From SLHU01 sp009929975 (GTDB taxonomy: Bacteria; Bacillota; Clostridia; Saccharofermentanales; UBA5734): 64,000 nucleotides of DNA. Below the pieces are notes generated by a model, which worked only from the letters and a program-made list of their open reading frames with translations, did not search any database and was not told where the DNA came from. The stretch is taken from contig JAXGZQ010000002.1 of the NCBI GenBank assembly GCA_040776905.1, forward strand, positions 310,001 through 374,000, in the 5' to 3' direction. Both the position numbers and the translations under genes were made by a program. Positions 18,493-26,657 of this stretch are shown one piece after another; positions within the stretch are counted from its first letter, which is position 1, and each line of letters starts with the position of its first letter.

Positions 18493-20909
18493 GCTATAAG
18501 GATCCTGATCAGAACGCCTATGGTGCGGCGAAACACCGCTCAAAGAAGCAAGGACCGCGCCGGTCGAATGATACGTTTGTCTTTGATGAACAGGAACATC
18601 AGTCGATCCGCGGAGAGGAAAAGCCGAATCTGCTGTTGCGTTTGAAGGCCTTTCTGACCAGCCGCTATGCCATCCTGACACTGATCCTGATGCTGACCGG
18701 TGCCCTGATCTTCTATGAAACCGCGTCCCTGCAGCTTAATCCGACCGCGTCAGAAGGTTTGAGTGAAACAAGCGGGGTACCCCGTCAGCGGACGATCCTG
18801 GCACCGCGCGGTGATATCACCGATGTCAGTGGCCGGCCATTGGCCTGGTCGGTCAGTACACGAAAACTTTTTCTCTCATATGCCGGACTTGACAGCAGCG
18901 CCCTCAACGAGATGCTGCTCGATCTGGCACTGTATCTCGAATCGGAAGGGGTCGAATGGGAATCATCACTCAGCGAGTTCATTGATCTGGAACTGCCGTC
19001 CTATCCGGGTCAGGCAGCAGGAGACGGCCTGGTTCCGGTCTGGCAGCTGAGCCGCGATGAAGTCCTGATCTGGCAGACCAATCGTAATTTGTTTAATCTC
19101 AGCGAACCGCAGGAAGGCACTGCCGTGACCTTTGATGACCGGCAGGCGAAAGAGGATCCGAACCTCTTTTATGATTATCTGCTCTATCAGCTGTTCAAGA
19201 TCGAAGATCCGGCCGCGGACGGGCGGCGCTACCGTCAGGCTGACGCGTGGCGGATCATGCAGCTTCGCTACCTGATCTATGAGAACAACTGGTCGTTCAT
19301 CAACGGTACTCCGGTTGAACTGGCCCGTAATGTCCCGGAATCGGTGATTCATGTGATTAATGAGCAGAATTTCCGCTTCATGGGGGTCATCAGCGGGACG
19401 GAATCTGAACGGGTCTATGACCCGGTGACCCGGCAGCTCAGTCATGTGATCGGCTATGTCGGCCGTATCTCGGCCCGGCAGTATGAGGATCTGCGTGATA
19501 TCGGCTATTCACCCGATTCGGTCGTCGGCCAGGCCGGTGTCGAATCATCGGCGGAACGTTATCTGGCCGGCCGCGATGGTGTGCAGCCCTATAATATCTG
19601 GTCTGTCGCCGGTGAGGCCGGCGCGTTTTATCCGGAAACGATCGGCCGTGAACCGCAGCCGGGCAATCATGTGCGCCTGACGATCGATCTGAGGCTGCAG
19701 CAGGTCGCGCTCGATTCACTGGAGCGGGCGATTCAGACGATCCGTGATAATCCGGACGCAGAGAATTTCCAGGACGCCGATGCCGGCGCGGTCATGATGC
19801 TGGATGTGAATACGGGGGCCGTGCTGGCCATGGCCAGTACACCCGGCTATGATCCGGCGGATTTTCTCACCCAGGCCTGGGATGAGGAGGCCGCTGACCG
19901 GGTTCAGACCTACCTGACCGATAATGTGAACAAGCCGATGATGAACCGGGCGATGATGGAAATCTACGCGCCAGGCTCAACCTTCAAACCGGTCACCGCG
20001 ATCGCCGGGCTGGAGAGCGGGGCGATCTCCATCTATAACAACGCGTTCCGCTGCGTCGGTCATGAAGATATCGGCGGCCGGATCTGGTATTGTCTTGAGC
20101 GGCCGAACAGCGGCCACGGATTGCTCAATCTGGTCAACGGCATGGCGACATCCTGCAATATGTATTTTTACCATCTGGGAACGGAAACCGGCATTGATCA
20201 GATTTCCAGCTGGGCGAAACAGCTCGGTCTGGGTGAATACAGCGGGATTGATCTGCCGGGCGAGGCCCGCGGCATCCGTTCCAGCCGTGAGACGATGCGC
20301 CAGGTGGTCAACAACCCGGACCATACCGTCTGGCAGATCGCGGATACCGCCCAGTCTTCCATCGGGCAGCTGTACAACAGCTATACGATCACCCAGCTGG
20401 CGGTTTATACCGCGGCCGTGGCAACCGGACAGCGCGTCACACCGCATGTGATCGCCGATATCACCCGGCCGGATGGCAGTGTTCTGCTGGAAAAATCACC
20501 CGACGCGGTTGATCTGGGCATCAGTCCGGAATCACTCGATCTGGTACGCCGCGCGATGGTCGCGGTTGCTCATTCGAACGAAGGAACCGCTTCACGCATG
20601 TTTGCTGATTTCCCGATTACGATCGCAGCGAAGACGGGAACCGCGGAGACCGGTTTTGAAGATGTTTCATCCTCAAACGGGTTGTTCATCTGCTATGCGC
20701 CGGCCGAAAACCCCCAGGTCGCGATCGCCCAGATCATCGAACGGGGCCGCTGGGGATCCAATACGCTGTCGGTCGCGCGTGATCTGCTGACGGCCTACTT
20801 CCGGCTCGATGAAACAGACGAAGCGAGCGCGCCGGTGGTCCGGCCGGGCCTGACCGATTTCGCCGCGGAAACGCCGGATGGCGGGGACAGCGGCCAGGAT
20901 GTCCCGTAA
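18489..20909 (+). CDS. mrdA: Penicillin-binding protein 2 (elongation-specific transpeptidase)
   Basis: Class B PBP that cross-links peptidoglycan during elongation. 806 residues: a charged 55-residue cytoplasmic N-terminus, a membrane helix about 57-76, a dimerisation domain, then the transpeptidase domain with S497-T-F-K500, S555-C-N557 and K715-T-G. All catalytic motifs are intact. The C-terminal tail of about 40 residues is acidic and variable. It starts within mreD (ATGA overlap). The partner glycosyltransferase rodA is not next to it, unlike most clostridial mre clusters. Confidence 0.93.
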   Translation: MSYKDPDQNAYGAAKHRSKKQGPRRSNDTFVFDEQEHQSIRGEEKPNLLLRLKAFLTSRYAILTLILMLTGALIFYETASLQLNPTASEGLSETSGVPRQRTILAPRGDITDVSGRPLAWSVSTRKLFLSYAGLDSSALNEMLLDLALYLESEGVEWESSLSEFIDLELPSYPGQAAGDGLVPVWQLSRDEVLIWQTNRNLFNLSEPQEGTAVTFDDRQAKEDPNLFYDYLLYQLFKIEDPAADGRRYRQADAWRIMQLRYLIYENNWSFINGTPVELARNVPESVIHVINEQNFRFMGVISGTESERVYDPVTRQLSHVIGYVGRISARQYEDLRDIGYSPDSVVGQAGVESSAERYLAGRDGVQPYNIWSVAGEAGAFYPETIGREPQPGNHVRLTIDLRLQQVALDSLERAIQTIRDNPDAENFQDADAGAVMMLDVNTGAVLAMASTPGYDPADFLTQAWDEEAADRVQTYLTDNVNKPMMNRAMMEIYAPGSTFKPVTAIAGLESGAISIYNNAFRCVGHEDIGGRIWYCLERPNSGHGLLNLVNGMATSCNMYFYHLGTETGIDQISSWAKQLGLGEYSGIDLPGEARGIRSSRETMRQVVNNPDHTVWQIADTAQSSIGQLYNSYTITQLAVYTAAVATGQRVTPHVIADITRPDGSVLLEKSPDAVDLGISPESLDLVRRAMVAVAHSNEGTASRMFADFPITIAAKTGTAETGFEDVSSSNGLFICYAPAENPQVAIAQIIERGRWGSNTLSVARDLLTAYFRLDETDEASAPVVRPGLTDFAAETPDGGDSGQDVP

Positions 20910-20997
20910 TCCAGGGGTGAACCGTCCGCGTCTTGGTTTATCTGACTATCATGATGCCCGGTGATCTGTGCATTATTGGAAAATTTACCGTCGTCTC

Positions 20998-21026
20998 TTG
21001 TAAGCGTTCAGAAAGACCGTTAGAAT
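20998..21026 (+). promoter_or_regulatory. Predicted promoter of the MGS-like gene
   Basis: TTGTAA, 17-base spacer, TAGAAT, in the 171-base gap between PBP2 and the MGS-like gene. Confidence 0.5.
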
Positions 21027-21080
21027 GGAAAGCGATTATGACAACACCTTGACCACGGTCAGGGCAGAGGGGGTACGCAA

Positions 21081-21470
21081 GTGAATATCGTCCTGCTGGC
21101 CGATAACCGTAAACATGAACTTCTGGTAAATTTCTGTATAGCCTACAGCCAGATTCTGCGTCACCATGACATCTATGCGCTGCAGAACACATCACGATTG
21201 ATCCGGGACGCGACAAAACTTGAAGTGGTCGGCTTGTCCACAGAGATTTCCGGCAGCATTGTCCAGCTGGCCTCACGTGCCATGTACAATGAAGTCGATG
21301 TCGTGATTTATCTGCGGGATCCGCTGCTGGACCGCTATGATGAACCGAACGCGCTGCTCAAAGCCTGCGATACCAACAGCATTCCGGTCGCCACCAATAT
21401 CGCGACCGCGGAGATCCTCGTTCTGGCACTGGATCGCGGCGATCTGGACTGGCGCGAACTGGTACGCTGA
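21081..21470 (+). CDS. Methylglyoxal synthase-like protein with degenerate active site
   Basis: 129 residues with the MGS-like fold: LRDPLLDRYDEPNALLKACDTNSIPVATNIATAEILV matches the end of MgsA. The catalytic parts do not match: the E. coli-type A-H-D-H-C-K start is ADNRKH, the phosphate-binding GTTG is QNTS, and the GGDQQ block holding the catalytic Asp is replaced by STEISGSIV. It is therefore unlikely to make methylglyoxal and may be a binding or regulatory relic. Start GTG 21081 has AGAGGGGG eight bases upstream. mgsA at the end of mre/min clusters is usual in Clostridia, so its position supports the family call. It has its own predicted promoter and terminator. Confidence 0.75.
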   Translation: MNIVLLADNRKHELLVNFCIAYSQILRHHDIYALQNTSRLIRDATKLEVVGLSTEISGSIVQLASRAMYNEVDVVIYLRDPLLDRYDEPNALLKACDTNSIPVATNIATAEILVLALDRGDLDWRELVR

Positions 21471-21514
21471 TCCGGTTCGTTTATCATGGGAAATTTGCAC
21501 ATAAAATGAATGAC

Positions 21515-21547
21515 ATGCAAGAATCATGTTTGGTTCTTGCATTTTTT
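21515..21547 (+). terminator. Rho-independent terminator after the MGS-like gene
   Basis: Nine-bp stem ATGCAAGAA / TTCTTGCAT, ten-base loop, then six Ts. Confidence 0.88.
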
Positions 21548-21548
21548 C

Positions 21549-21577
21549 TTGACGAGTGGGATGAGACCATTTAGTAT
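21549..21577 (+). promoter_or_regulatory. Predicted promoter of gdhA
   Basis: TTGACG, 17-base spacer, TAGTAT, starting directly after the T-run of the preceding terminator. Confidence 0.55.
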
Positions 21578-21593
21578 GTATAAGTATGTACAA
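21574..21593 (+). repeat. Tandem 10-bp direct repeat at the gdhA transcription start
   Basis: GTATGTATAA followed directly by GTATGTACAA, one mismatch. It overlaps the end of the predicted -10 and the expected start point, so it could be a regulator site. Confidence 0.5.
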
Positions 21594-21648
21594 GACGGTC
21601 AGACCGGATAAGCGGCCGGCCGGACAGCAAATAACAGGAGGCAATCGC

Positions 21649-22986
21649 ATGAAGATTCTTAAGCCAGTCTATGATCGGGTCGTCGATCGCAATCAGCATG
21701 AACCGGAGTTTCACCAGGCAGTCCAGGAAGTACTGGAAAGCCTTGAGCCTGTTGCCGTACAGCATCCGGAATGGGTGGCTGCCGGTATTTTTGACCGCAT
21801 CGTCGAGCCGGAGCGTCAGGTTATTTTCCGTGTTTCCTGGGTGGATGACCAGGGCCATGTTCATGTCAACCGTGGTTTCCGTGTTCAGTTCAACAGCGCG
21901 ATCGGGCCCTATAAAGGCGGACTGCGCCTGCACCCGTCCGTTAATCTGGGCATCATCAAGTTTCTTGGTTTTGAGCAGATCTTCAAGAATTCACTGACCG
22001 GTCTGCCGATCGGCGGCGGCAAAGGCGGTTCCGATTTCAATCCGCGCGGCCGCAGTGATATGGAGATTATGCGTTTCTGCCAGAGCTTCATGACGGAGCT
22101 GTGGCGCCATATCGGCCCGGACACGGATGTGCCGGCCGGCGACATCGGCACCGGTGCCCGTGAAATCGGCTATATGTACGGCCAGTACAAGCGTCTCAGC
22201 AACTCGCACACAGGGGTTTTGACCGGAAAAGGCCTGGCCTGGGGCGGTTCACTGGCCCGGACTGAGGCAACCGGCTATGGTCTGTGTTATTTCATGGACG
22301 AAGCACTCCGCGCCAAAGATCGTTCATTTGAGGGTGCGAAGGTGACCATTTCCGGTTCCGGCAATGTGGCGATCTATGCCAATGAAAAGGCGACTGAGCT
22401 CGGCGCGAAAGTGATCACGATGAGTGATTCCGACGGCTATGTGCATGATCCGGACGGCATCGACCTTGATCTGGTCAAAAAAATCAAGCTGGAACAGCGC
22501 GGCCGGATCCGTGAGTATGTGACGGAGCGTCCCAACGCGACGTATCAGGATGGCTGCAGCGGCATCTGGACGATTCCCTGTGATATCGCGCTGCCCTGCG
22601 CGACGCAGAATGAACTGGACGGTGGCGCGGCGGAACATCTGATCAAAAACGGCTGCTACGCGATCGGTGAAGGCGCGAACATGCCGACTACACCGGACGC
22701 GGTGCATAAGATTCTCGACGCCCGCCTGATCTATGGCCCGGCCAAAGCCGCCAATGCCGGTGGTGTGGCGACCTCCGCCCTGGAGATGAGCCAGAACAGC
22801 CTGCGGATGAGCTGGACGTTTGAAGAAGTGGACGAACGTCTGAAGCAGATCATGGTCAATATCTACCGCGCGGCCAGTGAGGCAGCGGCGGCCTACGGTG
22901 ATCCGGATAATCTGGTCATGGGTGCCAATATCGCCGGATTTGAGAAAGTCGCCCAGGCCATGTACCAGCATGGCGTCGCTTACTGA
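21649..22986 (+). CDS. gdhA: NADP-type glutamate dehydrogenase
   Basis: Reductive amination of 2-oxoglutarate to glutamate. 445 residues, the length of the hexameric small GDH. Substrate and catalytic blocks GPYKGGLRLHPSVN, LPIGGGKGGSDFNPRG and VPAGDIGTGAREIGYM are intact, with a Rossmann segment VTISGSGNVAIYANEKA. Start ATG 21649 has AGGAGG eight bases upstream; the longer reading frame (from 21586) begins inside the promoter repeat and is rejected. Length and sequence fit the NADP(H) biosynthetic type. It is followed after two bases by dtd, so the two are probably co-transcribed. Confidence 0.95.
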   Translation: MKILKPVYDRVVDRNQHEPEFHQAVQEVLESLEPVAVQHPEWVAAGIFDRIVEPERQVIFRVSWVDDQGHVHVNRGFRVQFNSAIGPYKGGLRLHPSVNLGIIKFLGFEQIFKNSLTGLPIGGGKGGSDFNPRGRSDMEIMRFCQSFMTELWRHIGPDTDVPAGDIGTGAREIGYMYGQYKRLSNSHTGVLTGKGLAWGGSLARTEATGYGLCYFMDEALRAKDRSFEGAKVTISGSGNVAIYANEKATELGAKVITMSDSDGYVHDPDGIDLDLVKKIKLEQRGRIREYVTERPNATYQDGCSGIWTIPCDIALPCATQNELDGGAAEHLIKNGCYAIGEGANMPTTPDAVHKILDARLIYGPAKAANAGGVATSALEMSQNSLRMSWTFEEVDERLKQIMVNIYRAASEAAAAYGDPDNLVMGANIAGFEKVAQAMYQHGVAY

Positions 22987-22988
22987 TC

Positions 22989-23444
22989 ATGATTGCTCTG
23001 GTACAGCGTGTCAGTGAAGCCTCGGTTGCGATTGACCAGGAGACGACGGCCCGGATCGGGCCGGGTCTTCTGGTTTTTCTCGGTGTCGGCCATGAGGATG
23101 ACCGCCAGGAGGTTGACTGGCTGGCGGGAAAAGTCGCGAGGCTTCGTATTTTCGAGGATGACAAGGGTTTGATGAACCGGTCTGTTCAGCAGACCGGCGG
23201 AGAAATCCTGGTTGTCTCGCAGTTCACGCTTTACGGTGACACCAGCCGGGGCAACCGTCCATCATTTATCCAGGCGGCGGAACCGGTTCGGGCCAAGACG
23301 CTGTACGAAGCTTTCTGCGAGCGGCTGCGTGAACTGGGGCTGCCGGTCGCGACCGGCCGTTTCGCGGCCGATATGCAGGTTGGACTGGTCAATGACGGCC
23401 CCGTGACCTTGTGGCTGACAACACCCGCACGAAAGGAACACTGA
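22989..23444 (+). CDS. dtd: D-aminoacyl-tRNA deacylase
   Basis: Proofreading enzyme that removes D-amino acids (and Gly) from tRNA. 151 residues, standard length. The catalytic pocket motifs SQFTLYGDTSRGNRPSF (about 77-93) and NDGPVT (about 136-141) are present; the second replaces the usual NxGPVT Gly-cisPro element intact. It starts two bases after the gdhA stop. The metallo-hydrolase gene follows after one base. Confidence 0.95.
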   Translation: MIALVQRVSEASVAIDQETTARIGPGLLVFLGVGHEDDRQEVDWLAGKVARLRIFEDDKGLMNRSVQQTGGEILVVSQFTLYGDTSRGNRPSFIQAAEPVRAKTLYEAFCERLRELGLPVATGRFAADMQVGLVNDGPVTLWLTTPARKEH

Positions 23445-23445
23445 G

Positions 23446-24099
23446 ATGGCATCACCATTGATCCGGACGCTGCCGTACGGACCGCTTCAGGCCTGCGGCC
23501 ATATGGTCCGACTCGATGATACCGTGGTCCTGATCGACCCGTCGATCACGACGGACCGGCTGCCGGCCGGCTGGCCGCTGCCGCGTCTGATGCTGGCAAC
23601 CCACGCGCATTTTGATCATATCGCCACGATTGACGCATGGACAGATGTCTGCAGCGCTCCTCTGAGCATACATCGGCTGGAGACCGGCTGGCTGTCGTCA
23701 GCACAGCATAATCTGTCGGTCCATATGGGTGAGGCGCTGAAGGTGGTGGCGCAGGCCCGGCCGCTTGATGACGGGCAGATTCTCGCATTGAACGATGATT
23801 GGGTGATCGAAGTCTGGCATACGCCCGGCCACAGCCCAGGTTCGGCCTGCTACCTGCTGAGCGGACCGGATGGACCGGCTGCTTTATTCAGTGGGGATAC
23901 ATTGTTTGCCGGCTCGATCGGCCGGACGGATCTGCCAGGCGGTTCGGTGCCGGTCATGCGGCAGACCCTGAGGATGCTGATCACGAAACTGGAACAGCTG
24001 GCGGCTCCTGACCTGCCGATCTACCCGGGACATGGGCCGGCAACGCTCTGGTCGCGGGAACTTGAACATAATCTCTGGCTGGCGCGGATGAAAGAATAA
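23446..24099 (+). CDS. Metallo-beta-lactamase-fold hydrolase (glyoxalase II-like)
   Basis: 217 residues with the zinc motif T-H53-A-H55-F-D57-H58, HTPGHSPGSACYLL, FSGDTLFAGSIGRTDLPGG and a final PGHGPATLWSRELEHN. These are the dinuclear metal ligands of the glyoxalase II/persulfide dioxygenase branch. It may hydrolyse a thioester such as a glutathione or bacillithiol adduct, but the substrate cannot be read from sequence. In several Firmicutes this family lies next to dtd, as here. Start ATG 23446 follows the dtd stop by one base. Confidence 0.85.
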   Translation: MASPLIRTLPYGPLQACGHMVRLDDTVVLIDPSITTDRLPAGWPLPRLMLATHAHFDHIATIDAWTDVCSAPLSIHRLETGWLSSAQHNLSVHMGEALKVVAQARPLDDGQILALNDDWVIEVWHTPGHSPGSACYLLSGPDGPAALFSGDTLFAGSIGRTDLPGGSVPVMRQTLRMLITKLEQLAAPDLPIYPGHGPATLWSRELEHNLWLARMKE

Positions 24100-24104
24100 T
24101 AACC

Positions 24105-24133
24105 TTGCAATAGAACGAATAATGATGTATAAA
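24105..24133 (+). promoter_or_regulatory. Predicted promoter of the amino acid ABC operon
   Basis: TTGCAA, 17-base spacer, TATAAA. An ARG-box-like palindrome covers the -10. Confidence 0.7.
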
Positions 24134-24139
24134 TATACA
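24126..24139. promoter_or_regulatory. ARG-box-like operator
   Basis: TGTATAAATATACA fits the general ArgR/AhrC half-site pattern TGNATWWWWATNCA at every position and overlaps the -10 box. Regulation by ArgR is inference; no argR lies in the window. Confidence 0.5.
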
Positions 24140-24150
24140 AGTTATATCAC

Positions 24151-24165
24151 GATGTCAGCGACATC
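24151..24165 (+). repeat. Small hairpin in the ABC operon leader
   Basis: GATGTC-AGC-GACATC, a perfect 6-bp stem about 11 bases after the expected transcription start. Confidence 0.5.
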
Positions 24166-24212
24166 AATTGGTTTGACATGTATTATCAGCAGATGGATGG
24201 AGTGAAATTAAT

Positions 24213-24998
24213 ATGAAAAAACTGACGTATTTACTGGCACTGGTCATGATCCTGTCCTCCCTGGCCGTACTGACGGGCTGTGGCGGAGAAGAAATCAAAA
24301 TCGGCGGCCAGGCCGATCTGGTCGGCAAGACGATCGGTGTTCAGATGGGCACAATCGGCCACGAGATCGCCGATGATGTCGAGAATGCCAAGGTGGAAGC
24401 CTATGATCAGTATGTTGATGCGGTGACCTCGCTCAAGCAGAAAAAAGTAGACGCCCTGATCATGGATAAAGATACGGCCGATGCCTATGTCCAATCCAAT
24501 GATGAACTGCAGGTGCTCGATGTCGGATTCGAACCGGAGCAGTATGCGGTCGCGGTTGACAAGGGCAACGACGAACTGCTGACTGTGATCAATCAGGTGA
24601 TCGCGTCCATGAAGGCTGACGGTTCCCTGGAAGCGTCAAAAGAATCGCATAAGGAACAGAATGGTGAAGCGCCTGACTACAATACCGGTGCGGCCGGTGG
24701 TGTTCTGGTCGTCGGAACTGAGCCTGGTTTCCCGCCGTATGAATATCTCAGCGGTGATCTTGTGATCGGAACCGATATCGATATCATGGCCAATGTCGCC
24801 AAAGCGATGGATATGGAACTCGTTGTTGAAAGCATGACGTTCAATGGCCTGATCCCCGCGCTCAACAGTGGCAAAATCGATGCCATCGCCGCGGGTATGA
24901 CCGTCAATGATGAGCGAAAAGTCAATGTTGATTTTTCTGACCATTATACCGATGCCTCACAGGTGGTCGTCATCCGCAAAGCCAGCTTCGCCGGCTGA
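24213..24998 (+). CDS. Circularly permuted family 3 solute-binding lipoprotein
   Basis: 261-residue lipoprotein: signal helix 4-20, lipobox LTGC with C23. Family 3 amino acid-binding proteins normally begin with the N-lobe block (VGTxxxFPPFEY...GKIDAI..GMT...FSxxY) and end with the C-lobe block (LxGKxxGVQxGT...VDAxxxD...ADG). Here the order is swapped. Residues 35-147 hold DLVGKTIGVQMGTIG, KKVDALIMDKDTADAYV, YAVAVDKGNDELL and MKADGSLE; residues 164-256 hold VLVVGTEPGFPPYEYLSGDL, NGLIPALNSGKIDAIAAGMT and VDFSDHYTDASQVVVIRK. A Gly/Ala-rich linker (148-163) joins them. Total length equals one normal protein, so it is a circular permutation rather than a fusion. The permease and ATPase follow. 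Confidence 0.9.
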   Translation: MKKLTYLLALVMILSSLAVLTGCGGEEIKIGGQADLVGKTIGVQMGTIGHEIADDVENAKVEAYDQYVDAVTSLKQKKVDALIMDKDTADAYVQSNDELQVLDVGFEPEQYAVAVDKGNDELLTVINQVIASMKADGSLEASKESHKEQNGEAPDYNTGAAGGVLVVGTEPGFPPYEYLSGDLVIGTDIDIMANVAKAMDMELVVESMTFNGLIPALNSGKIDAIAAGMTVNDERKVNVDFSDHYTDASQVVVIRKASFAG

Positions 24999-25015
24999 TT
25001 GATGATGGTCTCTGA

Positions 25016-25055
25016 CAGGCAGCTGCCGTTATTTGACGGCGGCTGCCTGTTTTTT
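25016..25055 (+). terminator. Strong terminator between binding protein and permease
   Basis: 14-bp stem with one G-T pair (arms 25016-25029 and 25036-25049), six-base loop, then six Ts. It lies 17 bases after the binding-protein stop and would lower permease/ATPase expression, leaving excess binding protein. Confidence 0.88.
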
Positions 25056-25074
25056 GCAGAAAGGTGGAAATGAC

Positions 25075-25890
25075 GTGAACACCGCGTCCTCAACACATCA
25101 CAGACCGTTACAGAGACTGGTCAGCTGGCTGGTTCTGGCGGCCGTGCTGGTGATCGTGGTTGTCTTCCGCCAGCAGCTGGGGCTGAACGCTGAGCTGCTG
25201 GAACGGCTGAAAACGAATTTCACCAACAATTTCATCGTTGACCAACGCTGGCGCTGGCTGCTGAGCGGTCTGGGGCAGACGATCCTGATCACGGTCTTCG
25301 CGGTCGCGCTGGGCGTGGTCATCGGTTTGTCGATCGCTTTGATCAAGGTTCTGGAACATAACGGCAAGAAGCTGTTCTTCCTGACCCGCTTCGCCAATCT
25401 CTATCTGACCGTGATCCGCGGCACACCGGTGGTCGTCCAGCTCCTGATCATCTACTATGTCATTTTCGGCAGTGTCAATATCAGCAAGGTGCTGGTGGCA
25501 TCACTGGCGTTCGGCATCAACAGCGGTGCCTATGTCGCGGAGATCATCCGCGCCGGCATTCTCGCGGTTGACCGCGGCCAGATGGAGGCCGGACGTTCGC
25601 TCGGCCTGACCTACAGCGTGGCGATGCGGCGGATCGTTCTGCCGCAGGCGATCAAGAATATTCTGCCGGCCCTGTTCAATGAACTGATCACGCTGCTCAA
25701 GGAAACGGCGGTGGCCGGCTATATCGCCGTCGCTGATCTGACCCGTTCAGGCGATATGATCCGTTCCCGCACCTTCGACGCGTTCATGCCGCTGCTGGCG
25801 GTCGCGCTGATTTACCTTCTGATTGTCATGATGCTGACCCGGCTCATGGCCAGGGTTGAGAGGAGGCTGCGTCGAAGTGATCACCGTTAA
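25075..25890 (+). CDS. Polar amino acid ABC transporter permease
   Basis: 271 residues from GTG 25075, with AAGGTGG upstream; the longer frame would start inside the terminator. Five or six membrane helices and the HisMQ-type cytoplasmic loop EAGRSLGLTYSVAMRRIVLP (EAA motif) identify the histidine/glutamine/arginine permease family. TVIRGTPVVVQLLIIYY is typical of the same family. Only one permease gene is present, so the transporter is likely a homodimer in the membrane. It overlaps the ATPase gene by 14 bases. Confidence 0.9.
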   Translation: MNTASSTHHRPLQRLVSWLVLAAVLVIVVVFRQQLGLNAELLERLKTNFTNNFIVDQRWRWLLSGLGQTILITVFAVALGVVIGLSIALIKVLEHNGKKLFFLTRFANLYLTVIRGTPVVVQLLIIYYVIFGSVNISKVLVASLAFGINSGAYVAEIIRAGILAVDRGQMEAGRSLGLTYSVAMRRIVLPQAIKNILPALFNELITLLKETAVAGYIAVADLTRSGDMIRSRTFDAFMPLLAVALIYLLIVMMLTRLMARVERRLRRSDHR

Positions 25891-26605
25891 GGGACTGGAA
25901 AAGCGGTTTGGTGACAACCTGGTGCTCAACCAGATTGACGCGCAGATCGAAATGGGTGAGAAAATTGTGGTCGTCGGTCCGTCCGGATCCGGCAAAAGCA
26001 CGTTCCTCCGCTGCATCAACCGGCTGGATGAACCGACCGCCGGGGAGATCTGGGTTGAAAATGAACTGATCACCGATCCGGCCTGTGACATCAACCGGGT
26101 CCGCCAGAAAATGGGAATGGTTTTTCAGCACTTCAATCTGTTTCCCCATCTGACGGTCGGCGGGAATATCACCATGGCCCCTCTGCATCTCGGCCTGTAT
26201 AAGGCGGATGGCGCGAGAAAGCGGGCGCTTGAACTGCTGGACCGGGTCGGCCTGGCTGACCGGATCGATGACTATCCGGTTCGTCTGTCAGGCGGCCAGA
26301 AGCAGCGTGTCGCGATTGCCCGCGCCCTGGCGATGAATCCGAAGATCATGTTGTTTGATGAACCGACTTCCGCTCTTGATCCGGAGATGATCGGTGAAGT
26401 CCTTGATGTCATGACTGAATTGGCCCGGGAGGGGATGACCATGATGGTCGTCACCCATGAGATGGGCTTCGCCCGGAAAATTGCCAGCCGGGTCATGTTC
26501 ATCGATGACGGCGTTATCGCCGAAGCCGCACCGCCGGCCGAACTGTTTGATCATCCAAAAAATCCGCGGACGAAAGCGTTTTTATCCAAGGTGCTGCCGC
26601 ACTGA
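25877..26605 (+). CDS. Polar amino acid ABC transporter ATPase (GlnQ/HisP/ArtP type)
   Basis: 242 residues from GTG 25877 with AGGAGG ten bases upstream. Walker A GPSGSGKSTFLRCINRL, Q-loop VFQHFNLFPHL, signature LSGGQKQRVAIARAL, Walker B IMLFDEPTSALDPEM and H-loop VVTHEMGFA are all intact. The CINRLDEPT and HFNLFPHLT context places it in the polar amino acid uptake subfamily. It is the last gene of the operon; a strong terminator follows. Confidence 0.93.
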   Translation: MITVKGLEKRFGDNLVLNQIDAQIEMGEKIVVVGPSGSGKSTFLRCINRLDEPTAGEIWVENELITDPACDINRVRQKMGMVFQHFNLFPHLTVGGNITMAPLHLGLYKADGARKRALELLDRVGLADRIDDYPVRLSGGQKQRVAIARALAMNPKIMLFDEPTSALDPEMIGEVLDVMTELAREGMTMMVVTHEMGFARKIASRVMFIDDGVIAEAAPPAELFDHPKNPRTKAFLSKVLPH

Positions 26606-26657
26606 CCGGTTCTGTCACGTTTCAGCGGTATTCGTCGCATCATCAGCGTAAACAGTG

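Noticed and set aside
24213..24998. Frameshifted or fused remains of two binding proteins
   Set aside because: One continuous frame with each half represented once, intact signal peptide and normal total length favour circular permutation.
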